From Candidatus Neomicrothrix sp. UBA7388 (GTDB lineage: Bacteria > Actinomycetota > Acidimicrobiia > Acidimicrobiales > Poriferisodalaceae), in the NCBI GenBank assembly GCA_002470695.1, contig DKNM01000001.1:17821-34695 (forward strand): 16,875 nt of DNA, written 5' to 3'. Below the pieces are notes generated by a model. The model searched no databases. It saw only the letters and a list, made by a program, of their open reading frames with translations, and was not told the origin of the DNA. Every line of letters begins with the position of its first letter. The first letter of the stretch is position 1. Below, in pieces: positions 1 to 9,200 of the stretch. The position numbers and the translations under genes are program-made.

Positions 1-801
1 GAAATCGCCGATATCGATTTAGCTTCAATGAATGACTCCGAGCTTTATCAAGTTCAGCAGGCCTTCCTTCGATATCACGTGCTTGTTTTTAGAGAGCAAG
101 AGTTGGGGCCTGCCGATTTGAAACGCTTTGCTAGCAACTTCGGCCCCTTGGAAATCCATCCCTACATCAAAGGACTCGCTGATCACCCAGAAGTGGTGGC
201 AATCATCAAGGAGCCCGACGAAAAGGTCAACTTTGGGGGTGGCTGGCACAGTGACATGTCGTTTTTGCAGGAACCCCCGTTGGGTTCCGTTCTGTACGCC
301 CTAGAAGTTCCTGAGGTTGGGGGAGACACGCTCTTCTCGAATCAACACGCTGCGTATGCAGCCCTGTCACCCAAGATGCAATCGATTCTTGATGGGCTGA
401 GTGGTCTTCACTCAGCCGCCAGTCAATATGGCCGAGGCGGAGACTCAGACAAACGTAAAGGGGCCCGGCAATCGATGGAACTGCATGTGGCGGAGCAGGC
501 GCACGAATTAGTTCAGCATCCCCTTGTCCGCACTCACCCAGAATCAGGTCTTAAAGCCCTTTATGCTAATCGGCCGTTTACAGAACGAATCAAAGGACTG
601 CAACAAGCAGAAAGTGATGCACTTCTGAAGTTCCTTTTTAAGCATTCCGTCCGAGAACAATTCAGTTGTAGGGTCCGATGGGAATCAGGAACAGTCACTA
701 TGTGGGATAACCGCGTTGTCCAGCATTACGCCCTGAATGACTACCACGGCTATAGGCGCCATATGCATCGTCTAACGATCGCCGGTGATAAACCGAAATG
801 A
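1..801 (+). CDS. TauD/TfdA-family Fe(II)/2-oxoglutarate-dependent dioxygenase, 5' end outside window
   Basis: The reading frame is open from base 1 and reads EIADIDLAS before the first in-frame ATG at 28. That segment matches the beta-strand before the first helix in TauD-like enzymes, so the true start lies upstream and ATG 28 is internal. The Fe(II)-binding HxD is the His-Ser-Asp in GGWHSDMSF (His codon at 247), the distal metal His is in VVQHYALND (codon at 724), and 2-oxoglutarate-binding arginines are available in YRRHMHR near the C-terminus. About 267 residues are visible against roughly 280-300 for the family, so little is missing. Family members are cytosolic and hydroxylate small acids such as taurine, aryloxyalkanoates or carnitine-related compounds; the substrate here is unknown. 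The CoA-transferase and SDR genes that follow on the same strand suggest one catabolic cluster. Confidence 0.9.
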   Translation, partial: EIADIDLASMNDSELYQVQQAFLRYHVLVFREQELGPADLKRFASNFGPLEIHPYIKGLADHPEVVAIIKEPDEKVNFGGGWHSDMSFLQEPPLGSVLYALEVPEVGGDTLFSNQHAAYAALSPKMQSILDGLSGLHSAASQYGRGGDSDKRKGARQSMELHVAEQAHELVQHPLVRTHPESGLKALYANRPFTERIKGLQQAESDALLKFLFKHSVREQFSCRVRWESGTVTMWDNRVVQHYALNDYHGYRRHMHRLTIAGDKPK

Positions 802-902
802 TCGACGCTGGTCTTGAAAGTCTTCTTGTTTAGACATGACGAATAATTTCAAAGAATCAAACGCGCTAGGCCGCACTCTGTGCGTCCGAGAAGCGCAGCT
901 TT

Positions 903-908
903 AGGGGG
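903..908 (+). promoter_or_regulatory. Ribosome binding site of the first CoA-transferase gene
   Basis: AGGGGG lies 4 nt before the ATG at 913 and supports that start. The 111-bp gap from 802 to 912 shows no convincing -35/-10 pair and no terminator, so read-through from the dioxygenase gene is possible. Confidence 0.6.
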
Positions 909-912
909 TTAG

Positions 913-2088
913 ATGAGACCGTTGGATGGAATCAAGGTGCTTGACCTGAGCCGCGTCTTGGCGGGGCCGTTCGCTGGTCGAATTCTTCACGATTTAGGTG
1001 CCGAGGTGGTCAAGGTGGAACCACCGGAAGGTGATGTGACTCGGAATTGGGGGAAAGTCAGGGCAGGGTTAGCGGGCTATTACACGCAGCAAAACGTGGG
1101 AAAACAGAATGTTTGCATCGATTTGTCAGTTAAGGGTGGCCCTGAAATAGTGCGCCAGCTCGCTGCTAGAGCTGATGTCTTAATAGAAAATTTTAGGCCA
1201 GGGGTGATGCAAAAATACGAGCTTGGTTATGAAGATCTTGCTCAGATCAACCCAAAATTAGTGATGCTTTCCATATCGGGGTTTGGGCAGGATGGACCCG
1301 AATCTGAGAGAGCTGCATATGCGCCCATACTTCATGCAGAGAGTGGATGGCTAGAGCGGAGCGCCGGGTGGAACGAAACTTCCCTAGCCGACTTGAATCT
1401 ATCGGCGGCGGACACTAACGCTTCGTTACATGGCACTATTGGTCTCCTCGCAGCATTACGTGTAGCGGAAATCACGGGTGAAGGTCAGCACATTGACATG
1501 TGCATGTTGGATGCTTTTCTTGCCACCGACGACACAAGTCATGTTGGTCTTGACGGTGTTAGATACAGCTCTGCTGGGGGACTGGTTTGGCAAGGGGTAG
1601 ACGGCCCGGTGCTTACTGCTGGCGATTTTCGTTGGGTATGGAAGCGACTGCATGAGGTACATGGTCTCAAAGATCAAGCACCTGAAAACTCGGATGTGCC
1701 GACAAAGCGACGTTTTAGAGAAGACGCAATTAACTCTTTTTTGAGCTCTTTTGCCACGCGAGATGAGATGTGCAGAGCGCTTGACGAATGCAATTTGGCT
1801 TGGGGAGATATAAAAACGACGGCGGAAGCCTTTGAGTCTCCGACCGCTCAGCATCGCGCCGCTTCTATAGAAGTGGACGCCAGAGATGGGGGCTTGAGAC
1901 GAGTCGTGCAGACGCCATACCGTTTCTCGAAAAGTGAGTCGGGGCTTAAGTCAGACCAAGTCGCGCCGTATCAAGGAGAGCACAACATGGATGTGCTGAG
2001 GAACTGGCTGGGTCTTAGTCGTCATGAAATTGAATCCTTATCTCAATCGAAAGTGCTCATAGAAGCAGTAGACCCGGAGGAGATTTAA
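913..2088 (+). CDS. CaiB/BaiF family CoA-transferase (first copy)
   Basis: The 391-residue product has the usual length for class III CoA-transferases, which move CoA between carboxylic acids through an aspartyl-CoA thioester intermediate. The N-terminus has the family pattern (LDGIKVLDLSRVLAGP, then DLGAEVVKVEPPEGD, residues 4-41), followed by ADVLIENFRPGV (87-98) and a SISGFGQDGP segment (120-129). Asp167 in SAADTNASLHG aligns with the catalytic Asp of formyl-CoA transferase and CaiB (Asp169 in both), so the enzyme should be active. The C-terminal part is less conserved. The start is ATG with AGGGGG 4 nt upstream. The gene ends one base before the SDR gene and carries that gene's SD in its last codons. 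The acid substrate is not predictable: carnitine-, oxalate-, succinate- and racemase-type members share these motifs. Confidence 0.92.
   Translation: MRPLDGIKVLDLSRVLAGPFAGRILHDLGAEVVKVEPPEGDVTRNWGKVRAGLAGYYTQQNVGKQNVCIDLSVKGGPEIVRQLAARADVLIENFRPGVMQKYELGYEDLAQINPKLVMLSISGFGQDGPESERAAYAPILHAESGWLERSAGWNETSLADLNLSAADTNASLHGTIGLLAALRVAEITGEGQHIDMCMLDAFLATDDTSHVGLDGVRYSSAGGLVWQGVDGPVLTAGDFRWVWKRLHEVHGLKDQAPENSDVPTKRRFREDAINSFLSSFATRDEMCRALDECNLAWGDIKTTAEAFESPTAQHRAASIEVDARDGGLRRVVQTPYRFSKSESGLKSDQVAPYQGEHNMDVLRNWLGLSRHEIESLSQSKVLIEAVDPEEI
2076..2082 (+). promoter_or_regulatory. Strong Shine-Dalgarno for the SDR gene, inside the CoA-transferase 3' end
   Basis: GGAGGAG lies 7 nt before ATG 2090 and overlaps the last codons of the upstream gene (stop at 2086-2088). 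With a one-base gap between the genes this implies co-transcription and probably translational coupling. Confidence 0.8.
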
Positions 2089-2089
2089 G

Positions 2090-2917
2090 ATGGGAAAACT
2101 AGATGGAAAGGTCGCGGTAATCACAGGTGCTGCCAGTGGTATGGGGGCCTCTACTGCGCGTTTGTTTGTGTCAGAAGGCGCGCAAGTTCTCGTCACTGAT
2201 ATGGACGTCCGACGGGGTCAAGCTGTCGCAAACGAGCTTGGTTCGGCTGCGCATTTCTGTCCCAGCGATGTGTCGAAGGAGGACGAGGTTGCGCAGGCGA
2301 TTGAGCAGGCAACTTCGAAGTGGGGACGTTTGGATGTCATGTTTAACAACGCCGGTTTTGGTGGAGCTAGAGGACCAATTCAATCCATAAGCGAAGATGA
2401 CTTCGATATTACCGTTGACGTTCTTTTCAAAGGCGTGTTCTTTGGGATGAAGCACGCTGCGCCGGTAATGAAAAGTCAGGGCTCGGGTTCGATTATTTCG
2501 ACTGCCTCTGTCGCCGGTCTGCAAGCGGGGGAGTCGCCGCACCTCTATACCGCAGCCAAAGCTGCTGTGATCCACTTAACAAAATCAGTAGCTTTGGAAC
2601 TCGGTCAGCACCAGATACGAGTGAATGCAATTTGTCCCGGTGTCGTCGCTACGCCCTTAGCTCATGGCCCTCTTGACGATGAGCGAAAGCAAAAGTTTCG
2701 TGACCGATTTGGACGCCATCAGCCAATTGGCAGGGTAGGAGAGCCTGAAGATATTGCTCAAGCTGCTCTTTTTCTCGCCTCGGATGACTCGACTTTCGTG
2801 ACCGGTACGGCGATGGTCGTCGACGGGGGAGCTTATTCTGGCCGAGCTTGGCACAAGCAAAACGAGCTCATGACGGGGGAAGGACCCATAAAGCTGTACC
2901 GGCCTGAAGGCCGTTAG
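2090..2917 (+). CDS. Short-chain dehydrogenase/reductase (classical SDR), partner of the first CoA-transferase
   Basis: The 275-residue protein is a classical SDR, a cytosolic Rossmann-fold NAD(P)-dependent alcohol dehydrogenase or ketoreductase. Visible motifs are the dinucleotide loop TGAASGMG (12-19), Asp37 at the end of the second strand (favours NAD(H)), NNAG (86-89), and the catalytic Ser140, Tyr153 and Lys157 (YTAAK). The region ahead of KGVFFGMKH carries Leu112 where the catalytic tetrad Asn usually sits, a variant I also associate with other SDRs of this type. VTGTAMVVDGGA near the C-terminus is the standard family ending, and about 25 further residues follow it. The gene sits one base after the CoA-transferase behind a strong SD, so the two probably act on the same CoA-linked substrate, for instance oxidising a hydroxyacyl intermediate (inference). 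Confidence 0.93.
   Translation: MGKLDGKVAVITGAASGMGASTARLFVSEGAQVLVTDMDVRRGQAVANELGSAAHFCPSDVSKEDEVAQAIEQATSKWGRLDVMFNNAGFGGARGPIQSISEDDFDITVDVLFKGVFFGMKHAAPVMKSQGSGSIISTASVAGLQAGESPHLYTAAKAAVIHLTKSVALELGQHQIRVNAICPGVVATPLAHGPLDDERKQKFRDRFGRHQPIGRVGEPEDIAQAALFLASDDSTFVTGTAMVVDGGAYSGRAWHKQNELMTGEGPIKLYRPEGR
2900..2913 (+). terminator. Small GC hairpin over the SDR stop codon, weak terminator candidate
   Basis: CGGCC-TGAA-GGCCG forms a perfect 5-bp stem with a 4-nt loop, ending just before the TAG at 2915. Only a short, poor T stretch follows (TTAGTTG), so intrinsic termination is uncertain. It is also within coding sequence and could be coincidental. The following gap (2918-3030) contains TATATC at 2973-2978 as a possible but unsupported -10 element for the sigma-factor gene. 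Confidence 0.25.
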
Positions 2918-3030
2918 TTGCGCTGTGCCTTACTGGCATGGAAAATACGGCGCCTGAATTCGACTAGTTTCTTATATCTTCAAAGCTAAGTATCGGGGCT
3001 TAATGTGCTCTTGCAGGATAATAAAAATGG

Positions 3031-3606
3031 GTGGAGAGAGTGCCTGAGGGTTCCAGCGATCTAGCAGATGGCGAGCCACTTAAAGATTCGGCCGCTAGCA
3101 GAGATTTCGATGTCTTTTATGCTGAAAATCGAGACCAAATAGCTCGCGCCCTCAGCCTTTCATTAAGGAACCCAGATTTGGGTGCTGAAGCAGCCGACGA
3201 GGCGTTCGTTCGAGCTTGTCAACGCTGGGTCGAAGTGTCGTCATTTTCTAACCCTCAAGGCTGGGTTTATCGGGTGGGAATGAATTGGGCTCGTTCATGG
3301 ATGAGACGCTCTCGAAGAGAAAGAGAAAAGCGACCAATGTTAGCGGCTAATGAATTTATGGAAGATCCGATTGCAGATGTGGACCTAGAGCGGGCGCTGG
3401 AAAGTCTCGCACCCACCCACCGAACGGTTGTGGTCGGAAGATATTTCATGGATTGGTCGGTGGAGGAGACGGCTGAAGCACTCGGTATAAGGGCGGGAAC
3501 GGTAAAAAGTCGTCTTAGTCGAGCTTTGCGACAGCTAGCCGGTGAGCTCGGCGAGCCTGGGCAACGCCATCACATCCCTAGTGAGGAGGATCGCCTTGAA
3601 TTTTGA
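3031..3606 (+). CDS. ECF-type RNA polymerase sigma-70 family factor
   Basis: The 191-residue protein has only the two domains of extracytoplasmic-function sigma factors. Region 2 spans about residues 26-93 (FDVFYAENRDQIARA, then AADEAFVRACQRW and GWVYRVGMNWARSWMRR). Region 4 spans about 118-170 (LESLAPTHRTVVVGRYF and the helix-turn-helix around WSVEETAEALGIRAGTVKSRLSRA). It resembles the short actinobacterial SigE-like group by eye. The start is uncertain: GTG 3031 has only a weak AGGA about 12 nt upstream, and GTG 3040 is an in-frame alternative; the first 25 residues are not conserved either way. The last 18 residues, after region 4, are polar. Its 3' end overlaps the following membrane-protein gene by 11 bp, the usual arrangement of a sigma factor with its own regulator. 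No auto-regulated promoter could be identified upstream. Confidence 0.88.
   Translation: MERVPEGSSDLADGEPLKDSAASRDFDVFYAENRDQIARALSLSLRNPDLGAEAADEAFVRACQRWVEVSSFSNPQGWVYRVGMNWARSWMRRSRREREKRPMLAANEFMEDPIADVDLERALESLAPTHRTVVVGRYFMDWSVEETAEALGIRAGTVKSRLSRALRQLAGELGEPGQRHHIPSEEDRLEF
3585..3590 (+). promoter_or_regulatory. Shine-Dalgarno that fixes a TTG start for the membrane protein
   Basis: GGAGGA ends 5 nt before TTG 3596, while no comparable signal precedes the ATG-like positions further upstream in the same frame. This places the start 11 bp inside the sigma-factor gene and supports coupled translation. Confidence 0.7.
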
Positions 3607-4909
3607 TGAAGAAGTCCGGAGACATTTGCGGGACACCGGCGAACAGGTGACTCTTACACCAGGGCTCGTCGAAACGGTCCGTCTGAAGGCGCTAAAGCGC
3701 GTTCGTCGTCGCCGCCAAGTTCTTACTGGCATGACGTCAATAGCGGCCATCGCACTATTAACTGCGGTAGCGGCGAACCTTTTAGGTGGAACTGACCCGG
3801 CGGGAACAATGCAGCCAGCGTCAATCAGTGAATCCGAAGATAAGGCTGACGATGAAACTCTTGAGAGTTCTAATGTTGAGCTAAAGACCTCTGTTACTGC
3901 GACGTATGAGACTGTTCCTGCTCCGAAATCTACAGCCCCGCAAGCCGATGAAGCCTCGTCGGAATCCTCTTCAAATGAGAGCTGGAGAGCTCTTGAGGCG
4001 CCAGTAATAGGCGCTTCAACCGATTACGCGTACTCCGGACAGTCGGTTGTAGGTCGCGTAGGCCCTCAGTGGTATCTAAGAGATGGTTCTCTATGGCGGA
4101 TGCTTGAGCTGCCAGATTCACTTGATGTCATTGCGGTTGACCTGGGAGCAGGGGAAGATGCAATTAGGATTGCCGGCTGGCTGGGTTCGAACCGCTGTGC
4201 AAGGGAGCTTGTTATCTGGGTTAAAGAACCTACGGGTTGGCGAGAGTATGAAGTTACTCACCGAATGATCGCTGGTATCACGAGTTCTACCTCAGGAGCG
4301 CGTCTGCGAGTCACAGATCACGAATTCGTGCTCTCGATGGTCGAGAAGCGTACCCTCGACGCAGTTTGTCTCCTTCAAAGTCAAGGTATTGATGTCGTTG
4401 AGGCAGAAATAGTTGACGAACTTATCTACGCTACGAATAGAAAAGCTGGACGAGTGATCTATTCGCTGGAACAGTTTGGGCCACTAGAAGCTCTGGAAAT
4501 TGGGTCAGAATCGGTTCAGCCTCGCTCGCTTATCATCCGTTCTACTGATGGGTCGAGTTGGCAGGAAACGCTGCTTGATGGATTGCGGGTCCGAGAGCTG
4601 GGGGTGGTCGACGGGCTGATCGCCGTTGAGGATGATGCGTACACGGTTCACGATGGTCAGCGACTCAATAAGGAATCCATAGCTCCTGAGGGAACGAAGA
4701 CGCTTTTCGATGCGTTTGTTACTCCAAGTGAGATAACGATGTTATTTGAGCGAGATCAGAAGACCTGGCTTCGTGACGACAATGGTGAACGACCCTTGAA
4801 TATTCCAGGAACCGAGCTGGTCTCGTGGGGCAGACTGGGACGAGTCTCGGATGAGATGACGATGATTATCGAAAGCCAGCAAGGGCAGCAACTGTTTGCG
4901 CTTGGTTGA
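3596..4909 (+). CDS. Single-pass membrane protein, probable sigma-factor regulator (anti-sigma-like), no recognised domain
   Basis: From the TTG start the protein has 437 residues. It begins with about 43 cytoplasmic residues, acidic then very basic (KRVRRRR, 35-40, just before the membrane). One hydrophobic segment follows (about 45-64). Next comes a low-complexity Ser/Glu/Thr linker (about 72-129), then a 300-residue domain expected outside the cytoplasm. That domain has only two cysteines (Cys201, Cys258), which could form a disulfide, and short repeats such as LRDGSLW (161-167) and STDGSSW (316-322) that recall beta-propeller Asp-boxes. There is no HxxxCxxC motif, so it is not a zinc-binding anti-sigma factor. 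Overlap with the sigma gene and the N-in topology suggest that the short cytoplasmic tail binds the sigma factor and the outer domain senses a signal. This is inference; a secreted-side structural role is possible. Confidence 0.75.
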   Translation: MNFDEEVRRHLRDTGEQVTLTPGLVETVRLKALKRVRRRRQVLTGMTSIAAIALLTAVAANLLGGTDPAGTMQPASISESEDKADDETLESSNVELKTSVTATYETVPAPKSTAPQADEASSESSSNESWRALEAPVIGASTDYAYSGQSVVGRVGPQWYLRDGSLWRMLELPDSLDVIAVDLGAGEDAIRIAGWLGSNRCARELVIWVKEPTGWREYEVTHRMIAGITSSTSGARLRVTDHEFVLSMVEKRTLDAVCLLQSQGIDVVEAEIVDELIYATNRKAGRVIYSLEQFGPLEALEIGSESVQPRSLIIRSTDGSSWQETLLDGLRVRELGVVDGLIAVEDDAYTVHDGQRLNKESIAPEGTKTLFDAFVTPSEITMLFERDQKTWLRDDNGERPLNIPGTELVSWGRLGRVSDEMTMIIESQQGQQLFALG

Positions 4910-4917
4910 TAAGCGAG

Positions 4918-4923
4918 AAGGAG
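4918..4923 (+). promoter_or_regulatory. Shine-Dalgarno supporting a TTG start for the amidase
   Basis: AAGGAG lies 8 nt before TTG 4932. An earlier in-frame TTG at 4896 lies inside the previous gene without an SD and would add 12 residues not typical of the family. Confidence 0.65.
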
Positions 4924-4931
4924 ACGAGCCG

Positions 4932-6296
4932 TTGAGCGAAATTGGACTCTTGTCAACTGTTGAACAAATTGATCTAATCAGGCGAAAAGAAATAACGAGC
5001 AGAGAGCTCACTGAACACTTTATCGACCGAATAGAACGGCTCGATATAGAAATTAATTCGGTGGTGACAAGGGATTTCGAAACCGCGATTGAAGAAGCGG
5101 CGCTTGCTGACCAGAAAATTCGGAGCGGTGATCACCTAGGACGTCTTCACGGCATTCCGGTCACTGTAAAAGACGCGCTGAAAACTAAAGGCATCCTTTC
5201 AACAGGTGGCGCAACCGAGCTGCGCAGCAATGTGCCGGACGAAGACGCTGCTGTGGTGGCGGCTATTCGTAGAGAGGGAGCGATCGTGATGGGTAAGACG
5301 AATCTTCCTCGTTGGTCGGGAGACATACAGGCTTACAACGATATTTTCGGAACGACAAAAAACCCATGGGACCTATCTCGTGGTCCAGGAGGGTCCTCAG
5401 GCGGCGCTGCCGCAGCCGTAGCTATGGGTTTCACATCGTTTGAAATTGGAACAGATATTGGCGGGTCAATCCGCTTCCCAGCAGCGTTCAATGGTGTCTG
5501 GGGGCACAAGCCGAGCTTTGGGATTATTCCAACCACTGGTTACTTAGATCACATAAATGGTGGAATAAACGAAGCAGACATCAACGTTTTTGGACCGATA
5601 GCTAGAAGTGCCGAAGACCTCTCACTTCTATTGACGGTCATGAAGAGAAACTCGCCCCCTTGGATTGCAGATTTAGGAACTGCTCCTAAGGATCTGAAGC
5701 TTTTGAGAGTAGGTGCCTGGCTTGACGACGAGTTCTGCCCCGTTGATGAAGAGGTTCGCAAACAGCTTGAGAAAGTTGTTGATGCCTTGGAAAGAGATGG
5801 AATACCCGTTGATCGATCAGCGAGGCCCGAACTGGATCCCAATGAAGCTGCCATGTTAGGGCTGTGGCTGGTCCAAAGGGCTATCTCGCAGAGCACTGAC
5901 AGTGACGGTCCTGGCCACAGAATTTGGCTCGACCGACATGCTCGGCGAGAGGAACTGAGACTGAAATGGGCTCAATTCTTCGACAAGTACGATGCTGTCA
6001 TTATGCCTGTTTGTTTTGTGCCGCCATTTGAGCACCAGCAAGAGGGTGACTTTGGAAGCCGAACTCTCATGTGTAACGGTGAACGACGCAATTACGTTGA
6101 TGTCGTGAAGTGGACGACGATGGTTGGCATGGCTTATTTACCTTCAACGGTGCCGCCTATAGGACTAGGAAAATCAGGAATGCCAATTGGCTGTCAGGTT
6201 GTCGGAAACTACGGCGATGACAGCCTTACAATAGCTTTGGCTACGCGCATAGGTGATCTCATGGGCGGCTACCAGCCTCCGCCTCGCGCCGTATGA
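4932..6296 (+). CDS. Amidase-signature family hydrolase
   Basis: The 454-residue protein belongs to the amidase signature family, which hydrolyses amide bonds with a Ser-cisSer-Lys triad. All three residues are visible: Lys80 in GIPVTVKDAL, Ser155 in GPGGSSGGAAAA, and the nucleophile Ser179 in GTDIGGSIRFPAAFNG. The N-terminal helix (TVEQIDLIRRKEITSREL) is also typical and supports the TTG start. The C-terminal part (MPVCFVPPFEH, then TVPPIGLGKSGMPIGCQVVG) matches stand-alone amidases rather than GatA: no gatB or gatC lies nearby and a single-gene context is usual for nonspecific amidases. No signal peptide is seen. It starts 22 bp after the membrane-protein gene, so it may be transcribed with the sigma-factor pair. 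The substrate is unknown. Its last 38 bp overlap the 3' end of the helicase-nuclease gene on the other strand. Confidence 0.92.
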   Translation: MSEIGLLSTVEQIDLIRRKEITSRELTEHFIDRIERLDIEINSVVTRDFETAIEEAALADQKIRSGDHLGRLHGIPVTVKDALKTKGILSTGGATELRSNVPDEDAAVVAAIRREGAIVMGKTNLPRWSGDIQAYNDIFGTTKNPWDLSRGPGGSSGGAAAAVAMGFTSFEIGTDIGGSIRFPAAFNGVWGHKPSFGIIPTTGYLDHINGGINEADINVFGPIARSAEDLSLLLTVMKRNSPPWIADLGTAPKDLKLLRVGAWLDDEFCPVDEEVRKQLEKVVDALERDGIPVDRSARPELDPNEAAMLGLWLVQRAISQSTDSDGPGHRIWLDRHARREELRLKWAQFFDKYDAVIMPVCFVPPFEHQQEGDFGSRTLMCNGERRNYVDVVKWTTMVGMAYLPSTVPPIGLGKSGMPIGCQVVGNYGDDSLTIALATRIGDLMGGYQPPPRAV

Positions 6297-9200
6297 CCTC
6301 TTTGGCATCAACGATTGCTGCTTGAAGGTTTGGCAGCGAAACGCATTTAGCTGTCGCGTGTGACGATAAGAAGGCGAAAACAACTTTGCTGACTTTTTCA
6401 TGGGTTGTTTCCTCTAGGGCTAGCGCATAGGTAGCGCCTTGAAGGCGGTAACGATCAACTTTGGATTCAATTTCCTTAGGTTCGATTTGGTCCGTTTTGT
6501 AGTCAATAACAACCAAACCGTCATCTGATTCGTATACAAGATCTACATACCCCTCGATGAGTTGACCATTTATTGGACACGCGACGTGGAGTTCACGCCA
6601 ATATCTCCCTTGTACCGCCGACTGGACTTCTTGAGTATCGATAGCAGACGACGCTAGCGACGCAATTTCTTCTGATAATTCCGGTATTCCCTCAGCAGCG
6701 GCATGCAATTTTGCAAGGGCTTTGACGCCATTGCCGTCTTTCAAATCAACGGTTTGAAGCACGGCATGGACAGCGCGTCCGATTGCAGTGCCATAGCGTC
6801 CTCGACTTTGGAGCGGCAACTCAGATTCCTCGGCGTCTTTTAACAAACCTGGATCAAAAGTCTCGTCGCGTTCAGAGGTCATCATCGAACTTTCACTGGC
6901 TTGAGCAATCCGAGTTGCGGTCAAAATTCCGAACTTGCTGCTGAAGTCCACTGCATTGGCGTAACGCTCTCTCCACTCGGATATTCCTGGGCGAGAAGCG
7001 TAATGATCTCGTTTGCTGATTCTCAAAATCTGATTTTGTGCTGTGTAGTCAAATTCGGTGTGAGGGGCACCGTTTGAAGCCCCTAATAATAACTCTGCTG
7101 GAATCCTGTATTGAGAACCTGACTTAGCTGTAGTTTCCTTGCGATGCAGGGAGATGACCAAATGATCTCGGGCTCGCGTGCAAGCCACGTAGAGAGTCCT
7201 AATCGATTCATCACGATCGAAAAGTTTCTCAGCATCTGACCAGTCGTCGAAGTTGAGAGTTTTCACGTCCTTTCGAATTTTGACCTCGGGGAGTAATGAA
7301 TTTTGGGGGTACCCGACTTTGGCTCCCGAATCTGTAGGTGCTCTTAATGGGAGTCCAGCAACAATGGCTATTGGGAACTCGAGACCCTTTGCGGCGTGCA
7401 CAGTCATAATCTGAACTGAGTCATCGTCATCTTCCGAAATAATGGTTTCGATGGGTCTCGCATTTTCAGCTGTTTGTTGAGTAATCCAAGAAAGAAAAGT
7501 CTGAAGATCTCCGTTATGGGTATCTGACCAAGCACGAGCTTGGTCAACTACGTACCTGAGACGTCGCAAAGACTCTCCCGGATGTCGACGCGCTGCGCAT
7601 TGCTCTTCTAACTGTCGATCTTTCACCAGTTTCCCAACTAGTTCCGAAGTTGATACGACGGCTTTCTCTCTATGTAGTTCCGCTAAGTGAGCCAGACCCA
7701 GGGCGACTGGGTCACTAGCTTTGGTTCGGGTTGCGTGTTGTGAGTTGGCGAGTGGATCCCAGACCCAAGGATCTGAATTGTTTGTCCTAAATCTGTACAA
7801 GTCGTCGTCGCCACAGCCGTAGACAGAAGAACGTAAAGCTGAAACGGTCGCCAGCGAATCTGAAGGGTCATTGATGGCCTTGAGGCAGATGACCAGGTCA
7901 CGAATTTCTGGGCTCCTCCAAACGTTATAGCTGGATGCGACTCGATAGGAGACCCCAGCCCTGTCGAAATCTCTCTGGAGTTCGGTCATTCTCGATCTAG
8001 TTGGAACCAGAATTGCAATGTCGCTCAGCCTCGCAGCGCGCCAGACGTTATTGTCTTGAACCGACCAGCCCTCTTGGACAATGCGAATTATGTGCTGAGT
8101 GATGTCATGGGCCTCAGCCAACCTCACAGAGTCAGCATCTGACACACCGATAGTCGATTTTGGATGCGCAACTGAGCCGACAATAGAAACAGCTGCTCCT
8201 GCCGGTGCCGGTTCACGCATTGGGGTTAGAGGAGTATATGAGGGCTGGCTTCCTTCGCGTGAATTTATTAGGTCACCAAAAACCTTGTTAATCCAACTAA
8301 TGATCTCTGGCGTGCTGCGAAAGTTTGTTGAGAGTTGCAGTTGGCCAGTTTCGTACTTTTTTTGGGTATCTAAATACAGGCTTATATCGGCCCGCCGAAA
8401 CCGGTATATCGATTGTTTGGGATCTCCGACGAAGAAAAGTTGACCCGGAAGAGTGGGCGCCGCTTGCCACGAAGTCCACGATTCGGTGTCGATTGCGGAG
8501 GCAATTAGGGTGACAATTTCAATCTGGATTGGGTCCGTATCTTGGAACTCATCGACAAGAAGGCACTGGTATTTATCGGCTATCTTCGAACGGATAACGG
8601 AACCCCGGGTTGGGTCGCAAAGTATTTCTTTGGTTGAAACCAAGAGGTCTTGATAATCGAGGCGTCCCTGTTTTCGTTGCTCTCCGATGCCTGCCAAAAT
8701 AAAGTTTGTGAGGCAGGCCGTCAGTCGCCGAAGAACTAGATCAGTGAGCGAAGTGCGAAACAAAATCACTTCATCGCGGTAGCTCTGATAATCGCCCCTA
8801 AGGCCATCGATGTCAGTCCAGTTTTCTTTTCGTCCCGCCCGCTTACCGCTAGGAAGTTTGCAATCCATCAGCGCCGCTACTTGTTGAATCTCATCAAAGG
8901 CGGACTCGAGTTCGCGCACGAATTGAGTGACCTGGGTAAGACATTCCGTCATCGAATCCGAATCAGCATTGCCTACGAATGCACCTTCACGGCGCGCTAT
9001 TGCTCGGCCTTTGGAAATAAGGTCCTCGAATCGGATCTCAGTGAGGTGGGGCGGGTCTGTCAGCTCGAGCAGATCCCAGTTTTTGTGTAGTTCAACAGCG
9101 AGAGGCAGGAGATCTCTAGCTGGGTTAATGCCAAGTGCATCCCCGATCAGAAGTGTTTTGGTCCACATTGGATCGACTAGAAGCTCATCAAAGAATTGTT

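Noticed and set aside
28..30. ATG 28 as the true start of the dioxygenase
   Set aside because: The frame is open to base 1 and the residues before it match the conserved N-terminal strand of TauD-like enzymes; there is no SD before it.
1456..1854. 132-codon minus-strand frame inside the first CoA-transferase
   Set aside because: It is a shadow of a well-supported gene, with no start signal and a composition (many Arg/Ser/Lys) typical of antisense frames.
3027..3047. ATG 3027 as start of a small leader peptide before the sigma factor
   Set aside because: It gives only six codons (ATG to TGA at 3045) with no SD; coding capacity or attenuation structure could not be supported.
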